Assembly (NCBI GenBank): GCA_009746045.1
Contig: RPFO01000532.1
Span: forward strand, 79,001-105,000
Source of the DNA: Mesostigma viride
Taxonomy: Eukaryota; Streptophyta; Mesostigmatophyceae; Mesostigmatales; Mesostigmataceae
DNA length: 26,000 nucleotides
Reading direction: 5' to 3'
Numbering within the stretch: position 1 is the first letter of the stretch; each line of letters begins with the position of its first letter. Position numbers and translations under genes: made by a program. Below are positions 10,843 through 20,090 of this stretch, in pieces. The notes beneath the pieces were generated by a model. The model searched no databases, had not been told where the DNA came from, and worked only from the letters and a program-made list of their open reading frames with translations.

Positions 10843-13800
10843 GTACCGCCAGGGTGTGGGCCAGGGAGAGATTGTCGTGATGGGTTACTTCGGCGCACAC
10901 AGATACATGCTGTATCTGACTGTGCATATTTATACCATCATGAGGAGTGAAATCGGGCATACATAGACAAACAGGCAATATGGTAACAAACAACGAAGGG
11001 GGAATGCTGAATATTTGACAAGGCGTTGCGGCCCCTGGTTTACCTTGTTTTGGATTGGGAGGAGGGCAAGGGGGGACAGCTGGGGAGAGGCTAGGGTTCA
11101 ACTGGGATGGGCAAACGGGTTTATAGTAGATTGCCGGCCTTTACTGGCAGAGTCAGGTAGATGGCAAAAGTCATTTAATTTGTTTCCTTGTATTTCTTTT
11201 AATTTGTTTCCTTGTATTTTTGTTGGTCGTTCACCTTGGCACTTTGTTAGCAGATGATAGCTGGATTGGCCACACCGCTCTAATTGATTATACCTATATT
11301 TCAACAGCGTCACCCCATCACATGCTGATATCTGCCTTTCTTCAAGAGTGCCCCAGCTGCATCCAGTTCATCCCCACATCCTGCTGTGCCGTCATGAGCT
11401 TTGTTAGAAGTACATGGCTGCCCCCTGGCCCCTGCCCCTCCTCAACTGCTCCACTCTCCCCTTCCCCCATACTATCCCCCCCCTTTCCCCCCCCTTTGCC
11501 CTAGGTATACACCCCTTTAACACCCCCCGTATCTTCCCCCTTTCCCATATGTATACACCCCTTTAACACCCCCGCCCCCCCCTAGGGTGCGATGATGGCT
11601 CCCACCGAGATCCTCGCGGAGCAACACGTGGCACGCATGAGGGAGCTGCTGGAGAGGCTGCCCCCTGGGTGCCTGGATCCGCAGGGGGGGCTGGCCCGCG
11701 ATGGAAGGGGAGTCTCGGTGCGCATCGAGCTGCTCACGGGATCAACCTCTCGACGAAGCAAGAGGGAGATATATGAGGTAAGGGGGGGGGGGGGGGGGAG
11801 GGGCAGGTGCTGGCATGAGGGCAAGTCAGCGCAGGGGTTAAAATACGAGTAATCCTAATTGATACTGGAAACACACTTACCCACCCTATGCATGATAGGA
11901 CAAATGATACACAGGTGTGCACTGGATTCTTGGATCCATTAGTGTGGAGATGGACTCTAGACAAACCTCACGATTGGGAGACTTCTTGCATTCCGTCTGG
12001 GCAACCGTTGTGCTTCCGTATGGGGGGTGGCGTCTACCTGCCATGGGACCCAGCATATGGTGCTGACCCACCCACCCCCGCGGCACCCCCACCCTGAGAC
12101 CATTGTCGCCCCCCCTGTCCAAGTGCACGCAAGCCCTGCAGATCCAGCAGGAAGACGTCATCTTGACCACATCAAGAACTATTGAACCTTTCAACAGACA
12201 CATATTGTCGACACATCGCAATTGGTGTAACTAGGGCTTCCTCGTTTGCCACTTTTGGTCACAAACCCCGCCTGCTTTTGGCTGCTACCATCACTTGCTT
12301 CCCCACCCACCCACCCTGCCAGGGTCTCGCGGATGGCAGCATCCACATCGTGGTGGGCACCCACGCGCTGCTGTCCGACCCGGTAGCCTTTGCCCGCCTG
12401 GGGCTAGCCGTGGTTGACGAACAGCATCGCTTTGGCGTGCAGCAGCGGCTGGACTTGCTGCTGAAGGGCTCCAACTCAACGCTACCTTATGCTGACACAA
12501 CGGAAGAGGAGGCGGGCTGGCGGCCATCTGAAGTGACAGGTGGCAGCAGGCTGGAAGTGGACGGTGCCAAGTATGTTGAAGGCAAGAGCCCTGCTGACCA
12601 GACGGCTCCACCGACCGTGTTTGCGCACGAGCTGGCCATGTCTGCCACCCCCATCCCGCGTTCGCTGGCATTAGCCCTCTACGGAGACATGGACTTCAGC
12701 ACGGTGCGTGTGACAGTATCGCGCACGGTGGGTGCGTGTGGTAGTAGGCACGTGGTGGGTGGTGGTAGAACAGCAAAGCCAGTGGCGCCTATCGCAGCTC
12801 GTTGATCGTGGCGGCTGCTAGCAGTAGTGGTGCTCTGCTGTGTGTGCTATGTGGCCAACCTCATAGAAAAACTACTATTACTAGCAGTATAATATAGTAG
12901 GATTGAAGTGTAGTTGTCTCACTTAAGATGACGCCACCTGTAACGCTGCCGTGCTCTGATGGGGAGCGTCCCAACAACTGGCAGTGCATTCTAAACCACT
13001 TTCTCTACCGTTGCAGCAGAATGGCGGCATCGGGGTCTACTTTTAGGTCGCTGAGAGAGGCCATGAGGCTGCTTGTGGCCCGATTTCGTCTATGAGATTA
13101 CACAGCTGCCTCTACCCTGTTAGTTTTCGCGCCCCCCCCCCCCCTACTTGAACGCTGTGGCTGCCATGGTGGGTGCAGGCACAGGGAGCACCAGTGGCTT
13201 GGCCCAATGGCAGACAGGCTATTAATTTTCCTTTTTCATCCCGACAAAGGTCTTGTGTGCGTATATCCCAGCATCATTCTGTTCCAGGCCACATTTGCAC
13301 ACATGTGAGCCAGTTGAAGTAGCTATGCTTGATAGGGTACTTTTTAAAATGTGTGTTGTAGTAGTCCTGTTTGCATGTCAAGCCGCGTCCCCATCTAACA
13401 TCAACCGTCACCTTCGTTGCTTGGTTACCAACAAACATGCTCATGAATCCGGCGCGGAGGTGCTTCCCACCCATCAAGCCACCCTAGGGCACCCTCAAGC
13501 GGCCTATTTACTGCAGTAGCTGTGACCTTCCATGCTCGACATGGCGTATTTACGTTTCTCAGGTTAAGGCGCAGAGCATGCTCATACAAAAGACAGTGTG
13601 ATTTATGAGGCTGTTACCAGCTGTCTTACCGGCAGAAAAGGTTTTGCTCCCTCTCCCAAATTCTGCTGTTTTGCTGATGAAATTGGCTTGGATAACATTG
13701 CCATGCTGTGTTGGTCCCTGGCCCCCTGGGGTTTCCCCGCAACCTATGCAGATCGATGAGCTGCCACCTGGCAGGATCCCTGTGGAAACCATTGTGGTCA

Positions 13801-16800
13801 AGGACACCAAGCAGTCGCGGGCAAGCATGTACAAGGTGCGGGTAGTATCAAAAATAGTTTGTTGTGTACAAGATATTGGTAGTAGTTTGCTTGCGTACAA
13901 GGTATTGGTTCTAGTTTGTTGTGTACAAGGTATGGTTCTAGTTTGTTGTGTACAAGATATTGGTAGTAGTTTGCTTGCGTACAAGGTATTGGTTCTAGTT
14001 TATTGTGTACAAGGTATTGGTAGTAGTTTATTGCGTGCAAGGTGTTGACTTGTGAGAAAAGTAGTGTATGTGTGTGTGTTGTATTTGTGTATGTTGTATA
14101 TGTTTATGTGCATGTGTGTGTCTATGGGTGCACATTAGTGCGGCGGCACATACTTCATGCCTTGAAAAGACGCAATTAGAATATTATGGGCCTTCAAGTG
14201 CCCATTGCTACTTGAACTTGCAGGTGTGTCCATCCTGTCGTTATCGTCGTGCAAAGCAACTGTGCATGCACCGCTGCATTCACTTAGCCACTAGTGCATA
14301 TAGCTTGGGAGCATGAACGCTCACAAAGGTCAAGCTAGTGTTTGTGGCTTTGTGGCTGTGGTTCTTTGTATTCTATATGTTAATGCCGCGATGTGGCAAG
14401 CAACCCGCTGCAAAGAAGCTATCCTGGCCTCCTTGTCTCCCTGGCATATTTTCTTGGGATCCTCAGCACTTCACGCCATTGTGCGAGGCGTTGGTGCCAC
14501 CAGTAATAGGATCGTGTGACAGGGCCGTTGTGCCATTAGAATTAATAGAAGTATCCCCTTAATGCATTCACCCTTTTGTGCATCTTGGCTTCTATGTTCC
14601 TGCCTCTCGCATTGGCTTTACAATAGACAAGCCCCTAAAATGCTGTGTTGTTAATCACGCTGTACTCAACGAGCTTTGGTGCACAGAACAAGGTGGTGAA
14701 GGGGCCGAGGAAGAGTCTTGCAAATCTGCAATGTGATACCTTTGTTTAGAAGTTTTGCGCTGACTACTGGCCTTGGTTTGGTCTTTCAATTATGTACGGA
14801 AAAACCGTCTTATGAAATGATTGTGGTTGCGCCACCTTGGGCACCCTGGGATGTATGCCATGGCGGATTCGCACACCATGTGCGCAGAAAGTGCGCAAGG
14901 AGCTGCAGAAGGGCGGGCGGGCATTCGTGATCTTCCCCCTCGTGGAGAAATCGGAGTACTTCACGGTGGGTGCACAGCTGGCAAAGAGATCAGGGAAACT
15001 TGCAGCCTCCAGCACTGAAAGTGGTATTTGTGCATGTCATTGGCAGTTCTTGACAAAGTTCCTCTGTGTTCTGCCCCTGTCGTATATTACATAAAGCCAG
15101 CTGTGCGGATGATTTCTTGATGTGGCGTCATTACCGCCATGATGCACGCGAGTGTAGAAGCAACAAGTTGGAGAAAGCTTGTTTAGAAGAAGCATTCTTC
15201 GTGAGATTATGATCGATAATTACACATGTATATAACCTATGAGGCCACACTTGCCGACGGTCCTATGAACTTTTTTTGGTTTCATGGACGGCTTTGTGCA
15301 CATTCTGTGCAGCAACTGCGTGCCGTGGAGGATGAATACGAGTCGCTGCGGACGCAGGATCTTGAGGGCTTTGCGTGCGGCCTGCTGCACGGCCAGATGT
15401 CGCCGGCGGACAAGGAGGCGGCGATGCAGGACTTTGCGGACGGCCGCACGCAGGTGCTGCTGTCGACCACAGTGGTGGAGGTGAGGAAGTGGGGGAGTGC
15501 TCGCATGGATGCACCTGGCAAGGTGATGATGGCAGATGTTTTGGAGGAGTGGGTGGTGGGTTTGTTAATGAGTTTTTCTTTTATGATCACAAAGAAACGG
15601 TTAAATGTATAGCAATATCTACTAGTCGTGTTATCATAGATTATACTATCCTATTAGGTGGAAATAGCTGGGGACCATGCATCACAATGGGTCGGGTAGC
15701 GCAATGAGGCTGCTGAGTTTGCTATGTAGCCACCATCCTGGCCCTCGCTTCATGGGGGGGGTTGCGTGCAGAAGATGTGTTTTTCTTGTTTGTATCCACA
15801 GGCACCCTGGGCCAGCACGGCCACCTCTTTCTCACTGATTCGGGTGTTGCCGCATCCTTCAGTGGTGCTGCATCGTTCCGCGTAGCCGCATCCTCCACGA
15901 TGTACTAGCATTTAGTGGTTGCGTTGCCATGCCAGCTAACCGTGCCGGCAGCGACCCCCATGGTGTCACGATGCATAATGCTGTTGTTGTCATCCGCCAC
16001 CTGTCACACCAGGTGGGCGTAGACGTGCCGGACGCCTCGGTGATGGTGGTGGAGCATGCGGAGCGATTTGGCCTGGCCCAGCTGCACCAGGTTGGTGCTC
16101 GCCATGGGTGCGGCGGGGGGCGGGGAAAGGGGTTCGCGTCTCAGGGATGGGAGGGAAGGAGCCGGAAGAGTGTTCCTGTTGGCCGACGGGCACGGACAAG
16201 TGTGGCTGATTGGGTGGTGCTGGGCTAGGTGGCTAAGGTAAGGGTGGGAAAGAGAGGAGGTAGGATAAAAGGGTTGTAGCGAGGAGAGTGGCATGTTTGT
16301 GTCTTGTGCAAATTGTCTGTATGTGTGTGCATTTGTGTTTCCATTGGTGCCCTTAAGAGCTGGAAGAGAAGGTCAAGTGAGATGAGTGAAATGGATTGGC
16401 TGGTCGGGTGGCATGCTACTGCTACTTCTGGGATGCTCAAGCTCTTCCTCAAGTGTCTCGTGGCAAGTTCAAGAGACGTCTGCGGTAGTGAGCATTTCTA
16501 GCCAACTAGGCGATGTGCTTTCTCACTTTGCTGTGGTCAAATGCTAGTATGCTAGTATGCTAGTATGCTAGTATGCTAGTATGCTAGTATGCTAGTATGC
16601 TAGTATGCTAGTATGCTAGTATGCTAGTATGCTAGTATGCTAGTATGCTAGTATGCTAGTATGCTAGTATGCTAGTATGCTAGTATGCTAGTATGCTAGT
16701 ATGCTAGTATGCTAGTATGCTAGTATGCTAGTATGCTAGTATGCTAGTATGCTAGTATGCTTGGGAATGCCATGATAAATGACCAGCTGCATGTCTGCTC

Positions 16801-19800
16801 GATCCACCCTCCTGTGGGTGTGTTGAGAGGGCACGACCCGTCTCCTAGCATAAGCAATCTTGTGCAGGCACGTCACCGGCGCGCCACAATTGTATGGCCC
16901 AGGTTTTGCCCCAGGTGTCCAGCTGCTCCCGTGCTGACGCGATATTGCAACCTTCTGATGGTTGCTATGATGCCTCGCTCAGTTGAGGGGCAGGGTGGGC
17001 AGGGGCGACCGGCCCTCCAAGTGCTTTCTGCTTTCGTCCAATAAGGAGGTGCCCCGCCTGCAAGCCCTCGAGCGGGTACGTGTATGGGTGTATCCATCTG
17101 AGTGTTTTCTTCATCGCTGCATGACTGCTTGCTGTTGGTGTTCATCCCATGCGTCTCCCTGGTAGTATGCATGCCTATGCGGATACAAGCAGGACCATAG
17201 CATTCGGTACCCGTATACCGCAGGCATCGCCCCCCAAGGTGGCCACGTACAGTGTGCAAGTACGATATGCAACCATGGTCAAGGCACTTGGCTATGGCAC
17301 GGGATTATCTTTTTGCTGGACAAGACGGTTACCCTGTATATCATTGAGTGGGTGACGTGTGGGTGACGTGTCATTTTCCCTGGATTTGAGAGTGATCATC
17401 ACACACGGTTGGGTGGGCTCACATGTTTTCTTTCCCCACCAACCATGAACAACCAGTTACCAGATGTTATCTCTGCAGGCTTCTATTCAGTCAGTGGGGC
17501 TGGTTGTTCATATGCCGACCGGCTTTGGTGTAGCCATTTAGTCTGGTTATGTCGCTGCTGCGTCTGCAAGGCTTCACGTGTCCTAACTTCTTCTATGTAG
17601 GCATTTGTATCGATTCTCCACATGCAACTGTACCACTAAAGCAGATCGTGTCAACCCTTTTGGTTGACACTGCAATCTGATTGTACTCTGCCACCCTGGC
17701 ATCGAAGCGCTTGCTCACCTTTTGCATCGCATTTTGCCCATCCTCTCATGCTTTAGTGACATGCCACGGCACCCATCTTCCTTCTCTCTTATTCTGGCGC
17801 AGACACACAACGGGTTCATCCTTGCTGAGATCGACATGAAGATTCGGGGGCCAGGTAATCTGAGGGTGCCAAAGCAGCTGGCCATGATGCAGACAGGAAC
17901 AAGAAGCTCATGTTGAAGTACGACGATTAGGGGGGAACTGCAGTGGAGGGTGCTACGGGGGCTGTCAGAGAGCACTGTTAGTGATAGCGTTGTCATTGGG
18001 GCTGAGATGTTAGTCAGGGTGACCCGTGGGGGAGGGGGGAAATTGAAAGGGTTTTAATTGTTGCAAGGCCAAAGGGCAGAGCAGTGTGAGGAAGAGACGG
18101 AAGCGCCTGGGCAAGGAGTGAGGCTTGCAAGCACTATCGTGTTGTTACAACACATGTTTCTCTCAGCACAGAACCATGTACCTTTACAGGCAGTAGGCTG
18201 CCATGCCACTGCGAGCGTGTTGCTTAAAGTGGGAAAATGCTCTGGCCTTTTGCGTGAGTGGCTGCTAGTAGAGACCCATCATGCACGTAGGTAGTGCCTT
18301 GTTTGCTGCCCTAATTGATGGATGAGCCAACAACGTCGCTAGCATATATCCACCTGGTCCAACCCAACCCACGGCCTTACAGCCTCTCTACAGCAAGTGT
18401 CATACGCAGGTACCACGGATTCATCAGCATCAGGGAGTCATGGTGATGGTTAAGCATCCCGAGGGTGGGGCGGGCCGGGGGGGTGGGGGCTGCCAGATTT
18501 CTCTCCATCCTTACCTGTTGGCCCCTAGGGAATGCTGATGTGTGTGGTGAAAGACTATTGTTCTACTCACGTCACACTGCTATACATGGCTGGGTGACCC
18601 CGCAACCGGCACGCCGCAGGAGAGCTGGTGGGAACGCGGCAATCGGGTCGCTTCTCCGAGTTCTCCCTCGCCAGGTAAGTGTTACGTCCCAGGATTTACA
18701 CTCTAACCTGAGCGACGCAGCGAAAGATGGCAACTGTGCCGTTATTAGGAAGAATCCAGGTGGCCTAATGCAGATTGCGCTTCACGACTGGGGTCCTGAG
18801 GTATCTGGCACCGCGACTTGATGCCAAGATAATTAATACACACTTATAATGGCTGGCAAGTCCAGTTACAAATGGATAGTTGCCACAGGTTCAATGTGTA
18901 GGCTTGACCGCACTTTACATTCATCAAACCAAGAGGACGAGACCTTCGTCCTCGGACCAATTTCACCTAGGTGCGCTAACGACGGCGGAACGGATAAGCA
19001 GGCGCGGCGCCACGTGCGCCGACCTTCCAGAACCTATCGGAAGCATCACTCACAAGATTCGATATGGCATCTAGGGCCGACCCGGCCCCAAGAAGATCTG
19101 GTACAGCAACCTAGGCCCAAATAACCAGTCCGTATCCGCGATCTATCACTGTTTCATACAAAAGTCCCGGAGTAAGGACGATTGCCCAAATGAATCCCGA
19201 AGTCCTACGGACTATGCAAGAAAGCCTAAGACACAATTTATTTCATTGTTGCGCACGGACCAACTGGCCGGTCCGCAACAGTAAGGGGGCCCTCCGAGCT
19301 CATGTCTTTATCTTTCATGCGCTAATGTTGCACGACAAGGGCTCGCTACATCATCTCCCAGTGCTCGCTTCCGTGTGCAGCGTTGGCTGAACCTAAACCT
19401 ATCCACCACCTCAGTGCACGGTCTTTACCCGGCAGGCGATAGGGGGCTGGCACCTGGTTTTAAGGCTAAGCGGCAGGCAGCAGTTGGCTGCATGACGTAG
19501 TTGCAAGCATTGCAAGTTTGTGCTGGGATGTTGAAATCCCATTGAGCTTTCTTGCGAGAAAACTGAAATTCTGTTTCGCTGTGGAATAGCAAGAAGATTT
19601 TATCGTCTTTGTTTGTTTGACAGGAGCTTTGGATTGTTGAACAGGAGTGTAAGTTGAGTGTTCCGTGGAATGGTTAGTTGACCAGGAGGATGCTGGCCAA
19701 CCCTGGTAAACTTAGCTTTTTTTTCTCTCGGCAAGGCCTGTCAGTTTTCGCATGTGTTGATCGATCAAGTTTTGGCTGGTAGGTCTCATTTGTGTTCGCT

Positions 19801-20057
19801 GCAGTCTTTCTTGCGCTTGTGTTGGCAGAACTTCGGTTGTAATATTGGGGCCTGACGTCATGCATTGGGGCATGATTTTTCCTGCGTTGCCAACATGTCA
19901 TGTTCAACCTACCGACAGCTTGGTGGACGATGCCCCGATATCGGACATGGCGAGGGCAGCTGCTGAAGAGCTCCTGGCCGCCCACCCGCAACTCAGGGAC
20001 CTCCCAGACCTGCTGTGCGAGCTGCAGAGCCGGCCGGTCCCGGTGGAACTGGAGTAG
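10771..20057 (+). CDS. recG: RecG-like ATP-dependent DNA helicase, 3' eleven exons (5'-incomplete)
   Basis: RecG is a superfamily 2 DNA translocase that remodels stalled replication forks and Holliday junctions; plant and algal forms act in plastids or mitochondria. Eleven exons join to 463 residues ending at TAG 20055-20057. Motifs in order (numbering of the visible part): I GDVGSGKT 1-8, Ia [11 protein letters not shown] 28-38, II DEQH 120-123, [11 protein letters not shown] 194-201, IDELPPGR 216-223, [13 protein letters not shown] 256-266, [30 protein letters not shown] 348-359, then [13 protein letters not shown]. All introns are GT-AG and reading phase closes at every junction, with no family segment missing after motif I. 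Bacterial RecG has about 690 residues, so roughly the first 280 (wedge/OB domain), plus any transit peptide, lie outside the window or are absent. Organelle targeting is inferred from the family. An insertion of about 45 residues precedes motif III. Mfd and PriA are less likely because of the RecG-specific IDELPPGR and RGPGE/GTRQSG segments. Confidence 0.95.
11177..11219. repeat. Tandem pair of about 23 bp in recG intron A
   Basis: AATTTGTTTCCTTGTATTT occurs twice in immediate succession, separated only by CTTTT. Both copies lie in the 743-bp intron between exons A and B, which otherwise shows no gene. Confidence 0.7.
11505..11572. repeat. Direct repeat beside the recG exon B acceptor
   Basis: GTATACACCCCTTTAACACC occurs at 11505 and 11551 within a C-rich tract. 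The first copy directly follows CCCTAG (11499-11504), a possible upstream acceptor. The acceptor that keeps RecG in frame is CCCCTAG, ending at 11585. Confidence 0.65.
11586..11777 (+). CDS. recG: recG exon B: motif Ia
   Basis: 64 codons, phase 0 at both ends, acceptor ...CCCCCCTAG, donor GTAAGG. It begins [14 protein letters not shown], the RecG motif Ia segment that contacts DNA, and ends with the conserved LLTGSTS...KREIYE stretch. The loop between [10 protein letters not shown] and VRIELLTGS is about 15 residues longer and more Gly/Asp/Arg-rich than in compact bacterial versions. A run of 17 G residues starts four bases after the exon end. Confidence 0.93.
11782..11798. repeat. Run of 17 G next to the recG exon B donor
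   Basis: The donor GTAAGG runs straight into 17 consecutive G, then AGGGGCAGG. A homopolymer this long is prone to length variation and to sequencing error. G-runs close to 5' splice sites can affect splicing in other eukaryotes. Confidence 0.85.
12323..12703 (+). CDS. recG: recG exon C: motifs II (DEQH) and III, with an insertion
   Basis: 127 codons, phase 0 at both ends, acceptor CCTGCCAG, donor GTGCGT. It joins exon B in frame to give [23 protein letters not shown]. The Walker B/motif II DEQH is at 12416-12427, followed by [14 protein letters not shown]. About 54 residues (12470-12631; acidic, Ser/Thr/Gly-rich) then separate KG from [11 protein letters not shown], where E. coli RecG has about nine. 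This stretch has no stop or intron signal and looks like a surface insertion. The exon ends [10 protein letters not shown]. Confidence 0.95.
12704..13751. other. recG intron C, no internal gene seen
   Basis: The 1048-bp intron is T/G-rich, with a GTGTGTG-type start and a run of 14 C near 13132-13145. Short open frames on both strands around 13250-13520 show no family resemblance. Donor GTGCGT and acceptor CCTATGCAG are supported by the in-frame join of exons C and D. Confidence 0.7.
13752..13835 (+). CDS. recG: recG exon D: IDELPPGR linker
   Basis: 28 codons, phase 0 at both ends, acceptor CCTATGCAG, donor GTGCGG. It encodes [16 protein letters not shown] and ends RASMYK, the conserved bridge between the two RecA-like helicase domains of RecG. 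The last exon bases (TACAAG) and the donor are the start of a tandem repeat that fills the first 215 bp of the following intron. Confidence 0.93.
13830..14046 (+). repeat. 27-37 bp minisatellite starting at the recG exon D donor
   Basis: About seven units, each starting GTACAAGRT and ending TAGTTT(G/A)(T/C)TTGY, run from the last bases of exon D into the intron. Unit one holds the true junction TACAAG|GTGCGG; later units carry TACAAG|GTATTGG or TACAAGATATTGG. The candidate donors at 13902 and 13986 would add 66 and 150 bases in frame; those at 13930 and 14014 would shift the frame. The frame stays open to 14046. Array expansion from the splice junction is inference. Confidence 0.8.
14060..14130. 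repeat. T/G-rich imperfect dinucleotide tract in recG intron D
   Basis: GTATGTGTGTGTGTTGTATT and similar sequence to about 14130, typical of the TG-biased intron composition here. The remainder of this 1052-bp intron to 14887 shows no gene. Confidence 0.7.
14888..14965 (+). CDS. recG: recG exon E: motif IV
   Basis: 26 codons, phase 0 at both ends, acceptor TGTGCGCAG, donor GTGGGT. It encodes [20 protein letters not shown] and ends KSEYFT, matching the RecG segment that opens the second RecA-like domain (bacterial ...GRQAYWVCTLIEESE...). Joining exon D gives [14 protein letters not shown]. Confidence 0.92.
15313..15480 (+). CDS. recG: recG exon F: LLHGQM segment and start of motif V
   Basis: 56 codons, phase 0 at both ends, acceptor TTCTGTGCAG, donor GTGAGG. 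Contains [20 protein letters not shown], the RecG 'gLlHGrM...K..vM..F' motif, then [10 protein letters not shown]. The motif V core is completed by exon G (VGVDVPDAS). Confidence 0.94.
16013..16090 (+). CDS. recG: recG exon G: motif V end and start of motif VI
   Basis: 26 codons, phase 0 at both ends, acceptor TCACACCAG, donor GTTGGT (a weaker donor). It encodes [20 protein letters not shown] and ends LAQLHQ. Motif VI is split across the intron: QLHQ here, LRGRVGRG in exon H. Confidence 0.94.
16541..16760. repeat. Perfect octanucleotide array (ATGCTAGT)27.5 in recG intron G
   Basis: 220 bases of ATGCTAGT repeated 27.5 times without a visible mismatch. It lies in the 892-bp intron that splits motif VI. 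Each unit holds the palindrome CTAG. Perfect identity implies recent expansion or active homogenisation. Confidence 0.97.
16983..17075 (+). CDS. recG: recG exon H: motif VI arginines
   Basis: 31 codons, phase 0 at both ends, acceptor TCGCTCAG, donor GTACGT. It starts [20 protein letters not shown], supplying the motif VI arginines that sense ATP hydrolysis, and ends RLQALER, the usual RecG run-up to the [T/S]xDGF motif. Confidence 0.94.
17642..17679. repeat. Hairpin in recG intron H
   Basis: GTGTCAACC (17648-17656) and GGTTGACAC (17662-17670) are perfect inverted repeats around CTTTT. Outer bases CAGAT and ATCTG can extend the stem past a small internal loop. No role is assigned. The rest of this 727-bp intron shows no gene. 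Confidence 0.65.
17803..17854 (+). CDS. recG: recG exon [15 protein letters not shown]
   Basis: 52 bases (17 codons plus one base), acceptor CTGGCGCAG, donor GTAATC, ending in phase 1. It encodes [17 protein letters not shown] plus the first base of a Gly codon. Family consensus is DGFxiAexDLxlRGPGE; the usual Asp before Gly is Asn here. Confidence 0.93.
18620..18674 (+). CDS. recG: recG exon [11 protein letters not shown]
   Basis: 55 bases: two bases complete the split Gly codon, 17 codons follow, then two bases of a split Ser codon. Acceptor ACGCCGCAG, donor GTAAGT. The product [18 protein letters not shown] is the strongly conserved RecG C-terminal signature. The exon is easily missed because its forward frame overlaps no long open frame. 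Confidence 0.92.
18690..19440. other. Compositionally distinct block in recG intron J
   Basis: The 1244-bp intron between exons J and K contains about 750 bp without the T/G bias of the other introns: balanced bases, frequent CG, and an 8-bp hairpin GAGGACGA/TCGTCCTC (18933-18953). Forward frames of 64-118 codons cover it but match nothing I know. It may be an old inserted element; its edges are approximate. Confidence 0.4.
19919..20057 (+). CDS. recG: recG exon K: C-terminal helices and stop
   Basis: 139 bases: one base completes the split Ser codon, then 45 codons and TAG. Acceptor CTACCGACAG. It encodes [20 protein letters not shown], then [12 protein letters not shown], ending PVPVELE. 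This matches the RecG C-terminal 'l..AR..A..ll...P.L' helix. The next recognisable element, an antisense LINE fragment, starts 34 bases after the stop. Confidence 0.92.
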
Positions 20058-20090
20058 CTTTGTACTCCAGATTATTTTCAGCTCACTCTG

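Noticed and set aside
13605-14048. 147-codon frame across exon D as a separate gene
   Set aside because: Only the 28 codons at 13752-13835 match RecG; the left part is intron and the right part is the minisatellite, open only because the repeat lacks stops.
10771-20057. RecG as bacterial contamination or a recent bacterial transfer
   Set aside because: The coding sequence is split by ten GT-AG introns in codon-compatible phases and is embedded in repeat-rich eukaryotic DNA.
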